Assembly: GCA_026119855.1 (NCBI GenBank)
Contig: JAOWBW010001126.1
Coordinates: forward strand, 365,777 to 429,776
Source of the DNA: Campanula takesimana
Lineage: Eukaryota > Streptophyta > Magnoliopsida > Asterales > Campanulaceae
DNA length: 64,000 bases
Direction: 5' to 3'
In this document: piece after piece, positions 32,180-44,650 of the stretch
Layout: each line of letters opens with the position of its first letter
Position numbering within the stretch: the stretch's first letter is position 1
The notes under the pieces: generated by a model
Databases searched by the model: none
Told to the model about the DNA's origin: nothing
What the model saw: the letters and a program-made list of their open reading frames with translations, nothing else
Position numbers and translations under genes: made by a program

Positions 32180-32970
32180 CGTCCTGCTCCCACCTGAGTC
32201 TGGAATATCCATGAAAATTTCACTTGCATCACCGTATTCCTCAAACTCCTTGAGCTCATACTCCCCACCATTATCCGACATCAAGCTTTTAACCTTGAGT
32301 CCCTTCCGATTCTTCACCAAGGCCTTCTACTTCTTATACATCCTGAAAGATTCATCTTTCCCTTCTAAGAAGTAATCCCGGACCTTCCTTGTCGAATCAT
32401 CAATGAAGGTCATGTAATATGACACACCAAACCGAGAAGTTACCGGGGATACCCCCTTCTCACCCATGTGACCCAATCGACAGTGCCATAAATCCGTATC
32501 ACCCATGGCTGACGCCACCGCGATACTATCCTTGGTGTTTTCCGCCAAATACAATCTTCCTTCCCTGTTACCCCGAGCGATCTCACAATCCTCCTTGGTA
32601 ATTACCCAGTTCCTGCAGCTAAAAGTTACCGTGTAACCTTCTTCACCCAGCTGCCCAACTGATATCAGGTTCTTTTTCAAACCCGGAATGTGACTGACCC
32701 CGTGTAGATGTAAGACGTTCCTGTCCGATGCTCCTATTCTGACATCCCCCTTCCCCTTTATTTCCAAAGGCTCGTCATCCGCTAGATAGACCTTTCCGAA
32801 ATCACCGGAAGTGTAATTTTCCATCGCTCCTGCATGCCCGCATGAGTGGAATGATGCCCCGAATCCAGCACCCATGATTCTAGCGCACTACTATCACTCA
32901 GAATCAGTACATCGTCACCTTCGATTATCACATTCGCCGATTTATCCCCTCGTATGGGACAATCCCTCTT
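32180..32970 (-). pseudogene. Element F protease and truncated integrase
   Basis: The minus strand from the B junction reads YKRDCPIRGDKSANVII (second half of the gag knuckle), then ESWVLDSG (protease active site). Next come HLHGVSHIPGLKKNLISVGQ, the pre-integrase LWHCRLGHMGEKG, and a shortened integrase core (YYMTFIDDSTRKVRDYF, then a SDNGGEY-like segment near 32275). A few tens of bases later the sequence jumps to an acidic linker of the kind that precedes RT, and RT itself is absent. This is an internal deletion. Confidence 0.8.
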
Positions 32971-32974
32971 GTAG

Positions 32975-35141
32975 TGTAGCGACCCCAAAACCCGTCCCTA
33001 TTTATTTTATATTTTTGGGAATTTTAATTTGACATTATATGTGCATTTTATGTGTTGCATCATATTTTATAATTTGCACATCTTACTTGATTATTTGTGT
33101 TATTTACTTAGTTAGTAATAATAATGATTAAGGGAGTTAAATGATTAAGTTGAAACTTTAGGGTCCTTTGTGAAAATGTAACTTTAGGGGTTTATGTGCT
33201 CAAATTGAAATTTGGGTGACCAAAATGTAATTTTGGGATAAAAATCCCTTATAACAAGTTTATCTTTCTCTCTCTCTGTGTCATTAACAACAGCAGAGTA
33301 TTCTCCCGTACGTTCCTAGGGTTAAAGAAAGAAAAGGTAAGTTCAACTCATTTCGATTTAATTCTTTTTATCTACTTACCCGTTTTAAAAACTAATTATA
33401 TAAAAATGATCAGGGCGTCGAGTAGGTCATTTCTATCCGAACAAAACTTATTTCAGCGATACTTTTTCCGAGAATAGGTAAGTTACTAATTCCCCTTTAA
33501 ATATTAAAATGGTCATATATGCTATACTTGATACTTGTACTTGTTAATTTTGTGATTTGAATAATATTTGAGATACTTATAATTTTGGGACAAAGGGAGT
33601 ATTTGGAAAGTTGATGTTGGTTGTTTAAAGAAGCTATATTTGTGTTGTATAACTCAGTTGGGTTGAATTATGTTGGTAAGATAGATGTTGGTTCGTACTT
33701 TTGGGACGGTGAAACGAAAGGAGTAAAATTAGTAAGTTTTGTGCGGCGAGTGTGTTGGGCGGCCGCCCAATTAGGGCGTGCGGCCGCACACTTATCTGGA
33801 ATGTTTTTGTCTTGGGGCAGAGTGTTTTGGGCGGCCGCACAGGCTGGTGTGGGCGACCGCCCAGGGTTGCTGGAAAAGTTAAGTGTTCCATTTCAAGTGA
33901 TTTAAAGTTCAAGTTGGTCTAGGTCTTAGGTGATATCCTAGAATACCTAGAGGGTTGTTGTGGAACACCCTAGTGTTTGAAATTGGTTCCTTTGTGAACA
34001 AATGTGTTATGGAATGTGAATAAGTGTTACATGGGGTATTGTTGAACATCTTTTGATGTGTGTTGGATTGGTTCATCTTTGTGATGTGTTTGGTTTGATT
34101 CCTTACTTTGGAATCATTGCCCCTGGTTGTTGTTCAAGCAAGTATTCATTACTGTGCTCTCGTGTAAAGTCCAGCTGGTACTTCTTGTTGTGGTGTCGGG
34201 ACAGTGGTAGGGATTACATCATTGTAAGGCTTCTATCATTGGTTTCCCGTTGTTTATGATATCGGGCAGTGGTAGGGATTACAATGGCACACGAGCCAAG
34301 TTCATTGTAAGGCTTCTATCATTGGTTTCCCATTTTTAACCCCCTTCCTTAGGCCAAAGGTTGGGCACTTTGGGTTATGACTATGTGTCATTTTCCCCTC
34401 TTGTTGTTGTTGTTGTTGTTGTTGTTTGGTTCATGAATCGGTTTCAGCCCTTTGGTGCTGCTCAGTTGATACCTCTCAGATGGTTATATGGTTGTTTCTA
34501 GAACCTTGGCTCAGTATCTACGTATGAGTGTTTATTTCCGCCTTATGTGTGGTATGATGAGTTGGTCGTTATTTCCAACTGGTATGGGACGGTTGGCGAT
34601 AGGGAGCCTCTCATGTTATGTGCTATGTGGATGATTATTGACATTGTTCAATTTCGAATATCTTTTCAGCATGTAACGTAGTTGCATTTTAGTAGGTTAC
34701 TGAGATTCATTCTCACCCTTATTTGTTTACTGTTTTAGATAAAGGAGAGCACAGGGGATAGGTCACTTCAAGGGAGGACGTCGAGGTGTGATTTTGGGTA
34801 AGACATTTTGGGAAAGTAAGTTTGGTATGTAAAGGCTACATTATATAAATGTATAACCTTTTGGGTAGTGTACCCGTAACTTCATCTTTGTATCACCTAT
34901 TTTTGGATCATGTTGGTGAGTTGTAAATTTGTAAGTAAAGTGTGTAAGCCTTATGGCTAAGTACTTTGGATTTGTTAAAGTTTGTTTATGGATATGAAAC
35001 CAAGTTTCAAGTAAATGTGTTTGGTTATATGAAACTTTTATGAAAGTATATTTCGAAAAAATTTCCTAAAATGTTTTATGACGTCTTCCGTGCGTGTCCC
35101 GAACGTGGGGCCAAGTAGGACCACGGGTACGGGGCGCGACA
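32975..35141 (+). repeat. Element B 5' LTR
   Basis: Contains the four GC-rich boxes at 33756-33769, 33778-33789, 33829-33840 and 33851-33862, plus a (TTG)n run near 34402-34425. Differences from the 3' LTR are mostly homopolymer-length indels. Its terminal sequences resemble the minus-strand LTR of element C, so B and C belong to related subfamilies. Confidence 0.95.
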
Positions 35142-35157
35142 GTTGGTATCAGAGCTA
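35142..35157 (+). other. Element B primer binding site
   Basis: TGGTATCAGAGCT begins two bases after the LTR, complementary to initiator-Met tRNA. Confidence 0.92.
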
Positions 35158-35251
35158 GGTTGTAGATGGTCTAGAATGACTAAGTGACCTAGGAGGGTAG
35201 TTGTGTATAGAGTGAGTAACGTTGAGTGTCTTATGCAGGTACTTATTGAAA

Positions 35252-37101
35252 ATGGGTGAAACTGAAGGAGATCAGGCTGGTTCTTCAGGGAAAGGGGATG
35301 CCAGAGAAGAGACCCGAATCATGTTTTAAGGGATGTTCGAGGCAGCCATGAAAACTTTAAATGATCAGAGGCAAGGAGGAGAACAAGCACCTCCGAGATA
35401 TGGGTTAGAACAGTTCCTGAAGATGAAACCAATGGGTTATGAAGGAGAACCAGAGGTAATAAAGGTCGAGAGGTGGATGGAGTCGATGGAGAAAATATTT
35501 GATGTCTTGAGATGTACTGATGAGGAACAAGTCAGGTTTGCTACCTATAAACTGAGTGGAGCTGCTGAGCACTGGTGGAGAGCTTTGAAAGCAAATTGGG
35601 ATGAGAATCATGTACCCTATACTTGGGAGAATTTTTTGAGAAAGTTCAAGGAGCATTTCATTACTCGAGTGGATCAAGACAAGAAGGAAATGGAGTTTCT
35701 TAACTTGGAGCAGAATACTATGTCTGTGGCTCAGTATACGTCCAAATTCACGGAGTTATCTAGGTATTGCACTCACTTGGTGGCAACTGAGGAAAGGAAG
35801 GCAACTAGATTTGTAAAAGGTTGAAAACTGTGATTCGAAGTCAACTAGTATCCCACAAGTTGCAAGATTTTCAGGATGCTGTTGATAGAGCATATCAGGT
35901 GGAGCATGATATAGAAGAGCATAAGAGGAAAATTGAATTGGCAGGTGCAGGAAGGCAAGGAAGACCTCAACCACAGCGTGGTGATAGTCGAGGGGGTCAG
36001 GGAATACCAGCACAATTTAGAAGTCAACCGCAAGGGCAACCAATCATCAGAAATCAAGGTAATGTCCCGGGAAATCAAAGTAGAAGAATATGTAATTACT
36101 GTTTGAAGGAAGGGCACACTGAAGAGCGATGTTGGAAGAAGCAGGGAAAGTGTTTGAATTGTGGTCAGCTTGGCCATTTTCAGAAGGATTGTCCAAGAGC
36201 AAGGATTATACCATATGGGAGTGGAGCAGGACCGTCTCAGGGTCAGAAGAGGGATGCCTCAGGGAAGCCTAAAGTGCAAGGTCGTGTTTTTGCTATCAAC
36301 CAACAACAGGCTTCAAATTCTTCTAACGTGATAGGAGGTATAATTTATGTGTCTAGTTTGAGGGCACGTGCACTTATAGACCCTGGATCTTCGCATTCTT
36401 ATGTGTCTGTGCATTTTGCTTCTCGATTGCATGTTTCTTCTGAATCTCTACCTTATGTGTTAGAGGTGCCAACTCCAATAGGGGAGTGTTTGGTGACTAA
36501 TAAGGTGTTACATGGCTGTGATGTGCATATTTGGGAGCATGTTTTATTTGCTGATTTAGTTGTTTTGCCATTACAAGATTTTGATATTATCTTGGGAATG
36601 GATTGGTTGAGTAAATACCATGCTTCAGTTGATTGTTATAAAAAGGTGGTTACATTTTCTATTCCTGATGTGCCTGAATTTACTTTTGAGGCTGTTTCTT
36701 TGGGTAAGGGAATTCGTATTATTTCTTATGTGAAAGCTAGAAAGTTGTTGCATCGTGGTTGTACGGGGTACTTGGCTAGTGTTCTTGATACTACTAAAAA
36801 GTTGCCTGAAGTAGAGAATGTGCATATTGTGAAAGAGTTTCCTGATGTGTTCTCTACTGAGTATTCTATGCCTCCTGATAGGGAGATCGAGTTTTGTATT
36901 GACTTACTTCCAGGTACTACCCCGATATCTGAATCACCTTATAGAATGGCTCCAGCTGAATTAAAGGAATTGAAAGTTCAATTGCAAGAGTTACTTGATA
37001 GGGGTTTCATTCGACCCAGTGTATCACCTTGGGGAGCTCCTGTATTGTTTGTAAAGAAGAAAGATGGGTCCTTGAGACTATGCATTGACTATAGAAACTG
37101 A
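35252..37101 (+). pseudogene. Element B gag, protease and start of RT
   Basis: Gag starts MGETEGDQAGSSGKGDAR at 35252. A TAA at 35327-35329 sits where related copies have Gln. The capsid domain (WMESMEKIFDVLRCTDEEQV, GAAEHWWRALKANW) follows, and a one-base deletion at about 35823 shifts the frame. Then come two knuckles (CNYCLKEGHTEERC, CLNCGQLGHFQKDC), the protease (LIDPGSSHSYVS, IILGMDWLSKYHA), the linker (KARKLLHRGCTGYLASV) and the RT N-terminus (RGFIRPSVSPWGAPV). Another one-base deletion at about 37098 (an A run) ends this frame. Gag would form particles and the protease would cut the polyprotein. Confidence 0.92.
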
Positions 37102-38987
37102 ATCAGGTGACTGTAAAGAACAAATATCCTTTGCCTCACATTGATGATTTATTTGATCAACTCCAAGGGTCAGTTGTCTTTTCAAAGCTTGATTTGAGGA
37201 GTGGGTATCATCAGTTGAAGATTCACTCAGAAGACATTCATAAGACTGCTTTCCGTAGTAGGTATGGTCATTATGAGTTCCTTGTTATGCCTTTCGGGTT
37301 AACAAACGCTCCAGCTGTTTTCATAGATATGATGAATCGGGTTTTCAAGCCTTATCTTGATTCTTTTGTGGTTGTGTTTATTGATGACATCCTTGTTTAT
37401 TCCAAGTCTCGGGAGGAGCATGAGCAACACTTGCGAATGGTTCTATCTATTCTTCTGGAGAAGCAGTTGTTTGCAAAATTCAGTAAGTGTGCTTTTTGGC
37501 TCGATGAAGTTTCTTTTCTAGGACATGTGGTTTCTAATAGAGGTATATCTGTTGATCCATCAAAGATTGAAGCTATTGTGAATTGGAAGAGGCCAGAATC
37601 AGTTACTGAAATTCGAAGTTTCTTGGGGTTAGCTGGGTACTACAGAAGATTCATTGAAGGGTTTTCTAAGATTGCTACACCATTGACTCAGTTGACTCAA
37701 AAGAATGTGCCATATGTGTGGGATGACAAATGTCAAGCTAGTTTTGAAGAGTTAAAGAAAAGGTTGACCACCGCTCCTATTCTTGCATTGCCTAATGGAA
37801 ATGATGAATTGGTAATTTATAGTGATGCTTCAAAAGAAGGCTTGGGGTGTGTTCTAATGCAAAGTGGGAAGGTAATTGTGTATGCTTCAAGGACGTTAAC
37901 ACCTAGTGAGCAGAATTATCCAACCCATGACATGGAGCTTGCAGCTATTGTTTTTGCGTTACACAAATGGGAGCATTATCTATATGGAGCAAAGTTTGAG
38001 ATTTTCACAGATCATCAGAGTTTGAAGTATCTTTTCTCCCAGAAAGAGTTGAATAATAGACAGAGAAGATGGATGGAGCTGTTGAAGGATTATGATTGAA
38101 CCATTTCTTATCATCCGGGCAAGGCGAATGTGGTAGCTGATGCTATTAGCCGGAAGTCTTATGTAGCTTCATTGATGGTACGGGAATGGAAGATGTTAGA
38201 AGATGCTCGAGATTGGTGTCCTTATGAGTCGAGGCATGGGGCTATATTTGCGAATATCAGAGTATTACCAACCTTAATTCAACAAATCAAGGATGCTCAG
38301 AAAGATGACCCCGAGTTAGTGAAGGTTGTGGGAAAAATCAAAGATGACAGATTTGAAGACTTTTCTCTCAGTTCTGAAGGAGTATTGACTTTCAGAGGTA
38401 GATTGTGTGTTCCTAATGTTGACGGGATTAAACTTCAAGTTCTTGAGGAAGGCCATAAGTCAAGGTATACTATTCATCCCGGGAGTACCAAAATGTATCA
38501 AGATTTGAAGCAACAGTTTTGGTGGAACAACATGAAGCGGGAGATAGCGGATTATGTCTCAAAGTGTTTGACTTGTCAACAAGTGAAAGCTGAACATCAA
38601 AGGCCCGCGGGATTGCTTCAACCATTAGAGATTCCGAAATGGAAGTGGAAACATGTTACTATGGATTTTGTGACAGGGTTACCTCGTACTCGGAGAAGGC
38701 ATGATGCAGTTTGGGTGATTGTAGACAGATTGACAAATTCTTCTCATTTCCTACCTATAGAGATTGGGTATTCGATGGAAAGGCTTGCTACCTTGTATAT
38801 TAATGAGATAGTGAAGTTGCACGGAGTTCCAGTTAGCATTGTTTCTGATCGGGATCCTAGATTCACTTCTCGGTTTTGGCAAGCATTTCAGAAGGCTTTG
38901 GGTTCAGAATTAAAGTTCAGTACTGCTTTTCATCTCAAACAGATGGCCAGTCAGAAAGGACCATTCAGATTCTTGAGGATATGTTGA
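37102..38987 (+). pseudogene. Element B RT, RNase H and integrase (first part)
   Basis: RT continues (NKYPLPHIDDLFDQL, then the catalytic VFIDDILVYSK at about 37375), then RNase H (VIYSDASKEGLGCVLMQ, YPTHDMELAAIVFALHKW). A TGA at 38097-38099 replaces what is Cys in copy A. Integrase follows with its HHCC domain (YTIHPGSTKMYQ, KCLTCQQVKAEH) and the catalytic MDFVTGLPRT and IVSDRDPRFTSR. A one-base C deletion near 38935 shifts the frame before the last Glu of the DDE triad. Confidence 0.92.
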
Positions 38988-39615
38988 GAGCTTTTTCAGT
39001 TGATTTTGCAGATTCTTGGGATATTCATTTGCCTCTCATAGAATTTGCTTATAACAACAGTTTTCGGTCGAGTATTGGGATGGATCCTTATGAAGCATTG
39101 TATGGAAGAAAATGTCATTCACCTATTTGTTGGGATGAAGTTGGGGAAGCAAAGATTTGGGGTATTGATATGGTTAATGATTCAGTTGAGAAGGTTAAGC
39201 TTATTCGGGATCGATTGACTATTGCTCAGAGTCGTCAAAAGAGTTATGTTGATCACTGGAGGCGAGACCTTGAGTTTGAAAAGGGTGATTTTGTGTTTTT
39301 GAAAGTTTCTCCAAAGGTGGGAATTAAAAGATATGGGAAGAAAGGCAAGCTTGCTCCTAGATTTGTCGGTCCTTTTGAGATTTTGGGAAGAGTTGGAGAT
39401 CGAGCTTATCGTCTTGCGTTACCTCCTTCTCTTGATAAGATTCATAATGTGTTTCATGTTTCGATGCTTCGAAAGTATGTGTATGATCCTTCTCATGTAT
39501 TGTCTGAGATACCTGAAGATATTGAGCCCAGTATGTCCTATGAGGAACATCCAGTTCAGGTCGTTGATTCTAAAGTCCAAGAATTGAGAACTAAGAGTAT
39601 TCCTCTTGTTAGAGT
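38930..39615 (+). pseudogene. Element B integrase C-terminus and first half of chromodomain
   Basis: Reads SQTDGQSERTIQILEDMLRA (DDE Glu), EALYGRKCHSPICWDEVGEA, then the GPF/Y region (APRFVGPFEILGRVGDRAYR) and the linker to the chromodomain (SYEEHPVQVVDSKVQELRTK). It is interrupted after SIPLVRV by element C. The rest of the domain is at 51802-51904. Confidence 0.92.
39611..39615 (+). repeat. Element C target site duplication (left)
   Basis: agagt here and at 51797-51801, directly abutting the outermost LTR ends. One duplication flanks the whole three-LTR array. Confidence 0.95.
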
Positions 39616-41731
39616 TGTCGCGCCCCGACCCGTAGTCCTACTTGGCCCCACGCCCGGGACACGCGAGGAAGACGTCGTAAAGCAACTCTGAGAAAATTTT
39701 TCGAAATATATTTTCATAAAAAGGTTCACACAACCAACACGTCACCAAAACATGACTTTAAGTCACAAAACAAACTTTCTCAAATGAGTACTTAGCCACT
39801 TGGCTATAACAAACTTTACCTATAAAATTTACAAACACGAACACCAACTAAAAGAGATGATACAAATAACTGAGTCACGGGTACACTACCCTAAAGGTAT
39901 TACATTTACATAATGTATCCTTTATACATATCACTTCCCAAAAGTCTTACCAAAGATCTCTTTACCAACGTCCTCCCTGTGCTGTGACCTATTCCCTGGA
40001 CTCATTCTTATCTAAAACGGTAAACAAATAAGGGGTGAGAATAAATCTCAGTAAGTTACTAAAATGCAACTACATTACATGCTAATATGATGATCATAAA
40101 GAAACAATATTAACAAATAAGCGTATAACACATAGCACATAACATGAGAGGCTCCCTATCGCCAACCGTCCCATACCGGTTGGAAATAACGACCAACTCA
40201 TCATGCAACACATAAAGCGGAAATAAACACTCATACGTGGATACTGAGCCAAGGTTCTCAAACCAAACAATATCCATCTGAGAGGCATCAACTGAGCAGC
40301 ATCGAAGAGCTGAAACGGGTTCCGGAACCAAACAACAACAACAACAACGGGGGGAAAATGACACAAAGTCATAACCCAAAGTGCCCAACCTTTGGCCTAA
40401 GGAAGGGGGTTAAAAATGGGAAACCAATGATAGGAGCCTTATAATGTACTTGGCTCGGAGACCATTATAATCCCTATCACTGCCCAACACACACAAAAGT
40501 ACCAGCTGGACTTTACACGCAAGCACCATATAGAAATACTTGCTTAAACAACAATCAGGGACAATGATTCCAATGTAGGGAACCATGCCAAACACATCAA
40601 GAAGATGAACCATTCAACACATTACAAAATGTTCAACAATGCTCACTTAATCCATTACTCACATTTCACAACACTTGTGTTCACAAAGGAACCAATTCTA
40701 CCACTTTAGTGATCCACAACAATCATCTAACTACTTTAGGACACTACCCAAAACTAGACCAAGATTGACCTTTAAATCCCTTGGTTTGAAAACTCTAAAT
40801 TTTTCAGATGACTGGGCGGTCGCCCAAACAGGGCTGTGCGGGCCGCCCAAAATACTCTGTCCCAAGAGTAAAACCTTTCAGATAGATGTGCGGCCGCACG
40901 CCCTTTTTGGGCGGCCGCCCACATCACCTGGCAGACCAAAACTTAACCAAAGTTCACTCCTTTCGTTTCACAACCCAAAATTACTTGTACTTGTAACACT
41001 TAACATTTGCAACTAATACAAAGACTACAAATCCAGTCTTTAAACAATTCTAACACCCAACAAGAACCATTTCCATACTACTCCTTCTGTCACAAGTTTA
41101 CAAGTATAAATAAAACATACCCAAACATTATTTCACAACATATAAAGCATATATAGCATACTTATGACCATTTTAACATTTAAAAGGGGGATTAGTAACT
41201 TACCAATTGACGAAATTCTACCGATTAAACTTTTCAATTTTGTAGTCAAAATGATCTCGGATGTTGAATAAGCACTTCTACTTAGTTGGATTGTTGACAT
41301 GAGGTGAAAATCAAGAGGGCGGTGGAATTTTAGGGCCATAAACCCTTTTGTTCATGGCGAAGGGACGGAGCACAGAGAAAATGAGGAGAGCAAAGACTTC
41401 TCCACGAAGTCTGATGAAGTGCATATTTATCTTTTCAAATTTTACAAAACACCCCCTCAAAAATTGGTTTATTACAATTAAACCTCTAAGGTTTTCAATC
41501 TAACACACTAGCTCCTCAAATATTCTAATTTTTTTTTTAAAATACTAATCTAACTACTTAACTCTTATTAATATTAACTAGTTATTTAACTAACTCTAAA
41601 TAATCCAATAAGATGTATAATTCATATAATATGATGCAACACATAAAATGCGCATATAATTTTAAATTTAAAATTCTCAATATATATAAAATAAGTATAA
41701 AATAAATAAAACGGATTTTGGGGTCGTTACA
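39616..41731 (-). repeat. Element C LTR 1
   Basis: 2116 bp, TGTCGCGCCCCG to GTCGTTACA (plus strand). Boxes at 40813-40826, 40835-40849 (with one extra G), 40887-40899 and 40908-40921. A few single-base differences separate it from LTR 2 and LTR 3. Confidence 0.95.
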
Positions 41732-43880
41732 CTCACTCCCCCTTAAAGAAAATTCGACCCGAATTTTAGGATTGTTTACCTCAACCCTCAAACAACCCAG
41801 GATACTTCCTTTCATTTCAATCTCGAAGCTTCACACTGAGTTCAATATCCTCTAAAACTTTAGACATATCGGAGAAGAATCATAAACACAATTGCGTAGC
41901 ATCAACACATGGAATTTATTATCAACCTCGTCGAGAGAAGGAAGTAACACAGGACGATAAACTCAACCTCTAGCTCTTTCCAAAATCTCAAAAGAACTGA
42001 CATATTAAACAACTCCACGAGAAGTAAAGGTATATCCCTCGAATTCTTAGAATCAACTGAACAAGTTCTCAACTTGTCTACAAGAATCTGAATGGTTATT
42101 TCTAACTGACTATCTGACTGAGGGTGAAAGTCATACTAAGTCTCAATTCCGAACCCCAGGTCTTCTGAAATGCTTGCCAAATCAAGATGTAAATAAGGAA
42201 CCCATATCTATTACCATGCTCGTAGACATCCCATGAAATCGAACTATCTTCTGAACAAATAACTGACAACTGATATTTTACTTCCAGATTATTCACAACT
42301 CAAGGACTTAGTTGAATACTTAGAATTCCTCGCATCAAACAATTAAAGGTAACTCCTCGAATTTATCTCAATACTCTACTTCTACTTGGATTCATAATTA
42401 AATTGGTCTTGTGTATCCCTTCAAGTATCTATAGTTGAACTCCGTTATACATGTTTAATTCCACTAAGTGTTGACTACATACTCTGCTATAGAAGTTAAA
42501 ATTCCATCACTAGCCACGAACAAAATCTTATTGTCTGTCATTATTCATTCCACGAGTAATTTTTGATAGTTGATATTATTCAATAGAGTAGAAATTTAAA
42601 GCTTTCACAATCGCAAAGTCACACCATGTCTCAACTCACGAAGACTCTAAAGTGTTAATTCCTCTAACATTCCCCATTTAGTTTTATCACCCATGAACTA
42701 TAAGTCAATGAATCTTCTAACACAATACCTTTCCCGATAATATAATATGGTAAACACTTCAAGTCTAACTCCATCAAAGTCATTCACTAATGCAATGGAT
42801 GTATAATCGCAATAAATCTCAATTTATGGGTAGGATAATTTTGTTGATAAGGAATCAATCTTCTCAAAACACACATTGTTACCGTACCATCCTGAAGCAA
42901 TGAACATCTAAATCACTCTTTAAGGCATCTCTATGAATAATGAATTTATCAAATCCACTATAAGGGTAAGCTTGACATATCCACTAGAAATTAGTAACAC
43001 TAATCATATCCTCTAGATAACTGTAGTACTAGTTAAATCCATTAAGCAATATCAATACTGAAATTGTCATCAACTCTCGATTCATCAATTAACACTCGCA
43101 ACAATTATACTCGTTCACTCTTACCAATCCATCGAGATAGTGCATCTTTCTGTGTTATGTAGTTAACAGTGTAGCTACCTTAGAAATCCATCAATAAATC
43201 CTCAACCCTATGCCTGAGTTGAAACTTTCCTCAAAATAATATATCCTCTAACATGAAGACATTCTGCCCTGATTTTACAAACTGCTACCGCTCTCAAAGA
43301 ACTCAGACTAGGATTACTTATACAATTCAACGTATCCAACAATACCACTGAAGCAGGTGAGAATTCAAACTATATAACCACCATTCATGATGTCCATACC
43401 CGATATAAAAGCCATCTTTGAAATATACTCAACTAAAATTCTCAACAAATGATAATCACTTCAAATCAACCACTAAACAATTACTGATCTCTAATGTTGC
43501 TCAAACATAGTACCCAACCACTCAAGATCACCCAAGGTTCTCCTCAAGAACAAGTACCACTCAAGGGAATAAATTTAAAATCTCACAAGGAAAAGGTATC
43601 TTTCAATTTAAATGCAAATTTTTCACTACTAACTCCATAAACCAACTACCAGGCACAAGCTTGCAACAACAATTTACAAATTTCTTAATGCCTAAATAGC
43701 ATGAAAGCTAAACACATATATATACCATGCTTAACTAAAACACACTAGCATATAAAATTCCACCACCATAACATCAAAACCTTGTGATGACAACATCACT
43801 AAACCGGCAAATAAAACATGCCCAAGAATACGCACATCACAAGTATACGACACTTTATCGGTCGTCTAACACTCCCCCTT
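41732..43880 (-). pseudogene. Element C decayed pol, copy 1
   Basis: A polypurine tract (minus CTTTAAGGGGGAGTGAG) lies at the left edge. The following 2.1 kb has no long frame, but fragments align by eye to gypsy pol. For example, 42102-42296 reads WQAFQKTWGSELRLSMTF, matching the integrase of element B. The same lesions are present in copy 2 at 46764-48913, so decay preceded duplication and probably preceded transposition. Confidence 0.75.
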
Positions 43881-43892
43881 AGGAAGACACAT

Positions 43893-44540
43893 CTAACACA
43901 TAAGGTAAAGACTCAGAAGACACATGTAATCAAGAAGCACAAACACACAAGTATGCGAAGAGCCAGGGTCTATAAGTGTGTGTGCTCTCAAACTAGACAT
44001 AGAAATTATACCTCCTGTCACATTAGAAGAATCTGAAATCTGTTGTTGATTGATGGAAGAAACACGATCTTGCACCTTAACCTTTCCTGAAGCATCCCTC
44101 TTTTGGCCCCGAGATGACCCGGCTGCACTTCCCGATAACTGATTCTTAAATCTAAAGCAACTCTTCTGAAAGTGACCCAACTGACCATAACTCAAACATT
44201 TGCCTTGCTTCTTCCAACATTTTTCTTCTAAATGTCCCATCCTTTAACAGTAGTTACATACTCGTTTACTTCGAGTTCCTTTATTATGCGGCCCTTGAAA
44301 AGATGCCCTCGCTTGCGAAGGTGTTCCTTGATATTCTCTACTATCTCCACGCTGGGGTTGCGGTTTTACCTGTTCTCCTCGTTTTGTCACATCTGAGGTT
44401 TCAATCTTGGTTTTATGCTCCTCTATATCGTCAATGATTTTCATAACAGCTTCAAACATACCTTGGAACAGTGCTCGAACCTCTTCTCTAGCGTTACCCG
44501 ACCCTGAAGGCCCTGACTGATTCCCTTCGGTGCCAACCAT
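43893..44540 (-). pseudogene. Element C shortened gag, copy 1
   Basis: Starts MVGTEGNQSGPSGSGNAREE at 44540 near the PBS. After FQGMFEAVMKIIDD it jumps straight to IEEHKTKIE, so the capsid domain present in A and B (about 150 residues) is absent. A TAA at 44241-44243 interrupts the first knuckle. The second knuckle has lost a Cys (CLSYGQLGHFQKSC). The start of a protease (LIDPGSSH) follows and then fails. It cannot form a normal particle. Confidence 0.8.
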
Positions 44541-44633
44541 TTTCAATAAGTACCTGCATAAAACTCTCAACGTTACTTACCCTATACACAACTACCCTTC
44601 TAGGTCATTTAGTCATTCTAGACCATCTACAAC

Positions 44634-44650
44634 CTAGCTCTGATACCAAC
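44634..44650 (-). other. Element C primer binding site, copy 1
   Basis: The minus strand reads TGGTATCAGAGCT two bases from the LTR 2 end. It is repeated at 49667-49683 next to LTR 3. Intact priming sites in an element without pol fit trans-mobilisation. Confidence 0.9.

Noticed and set aside
40094..40388. Two overlapping 92-codon frames in each C LTR, repeated at 45129-45423 and 50162-50456.
   Set aside because: They repeat only because the LTR repeats; they overlap each other in different frames and the Val/Cys runs come from a (TTG)n stretch.
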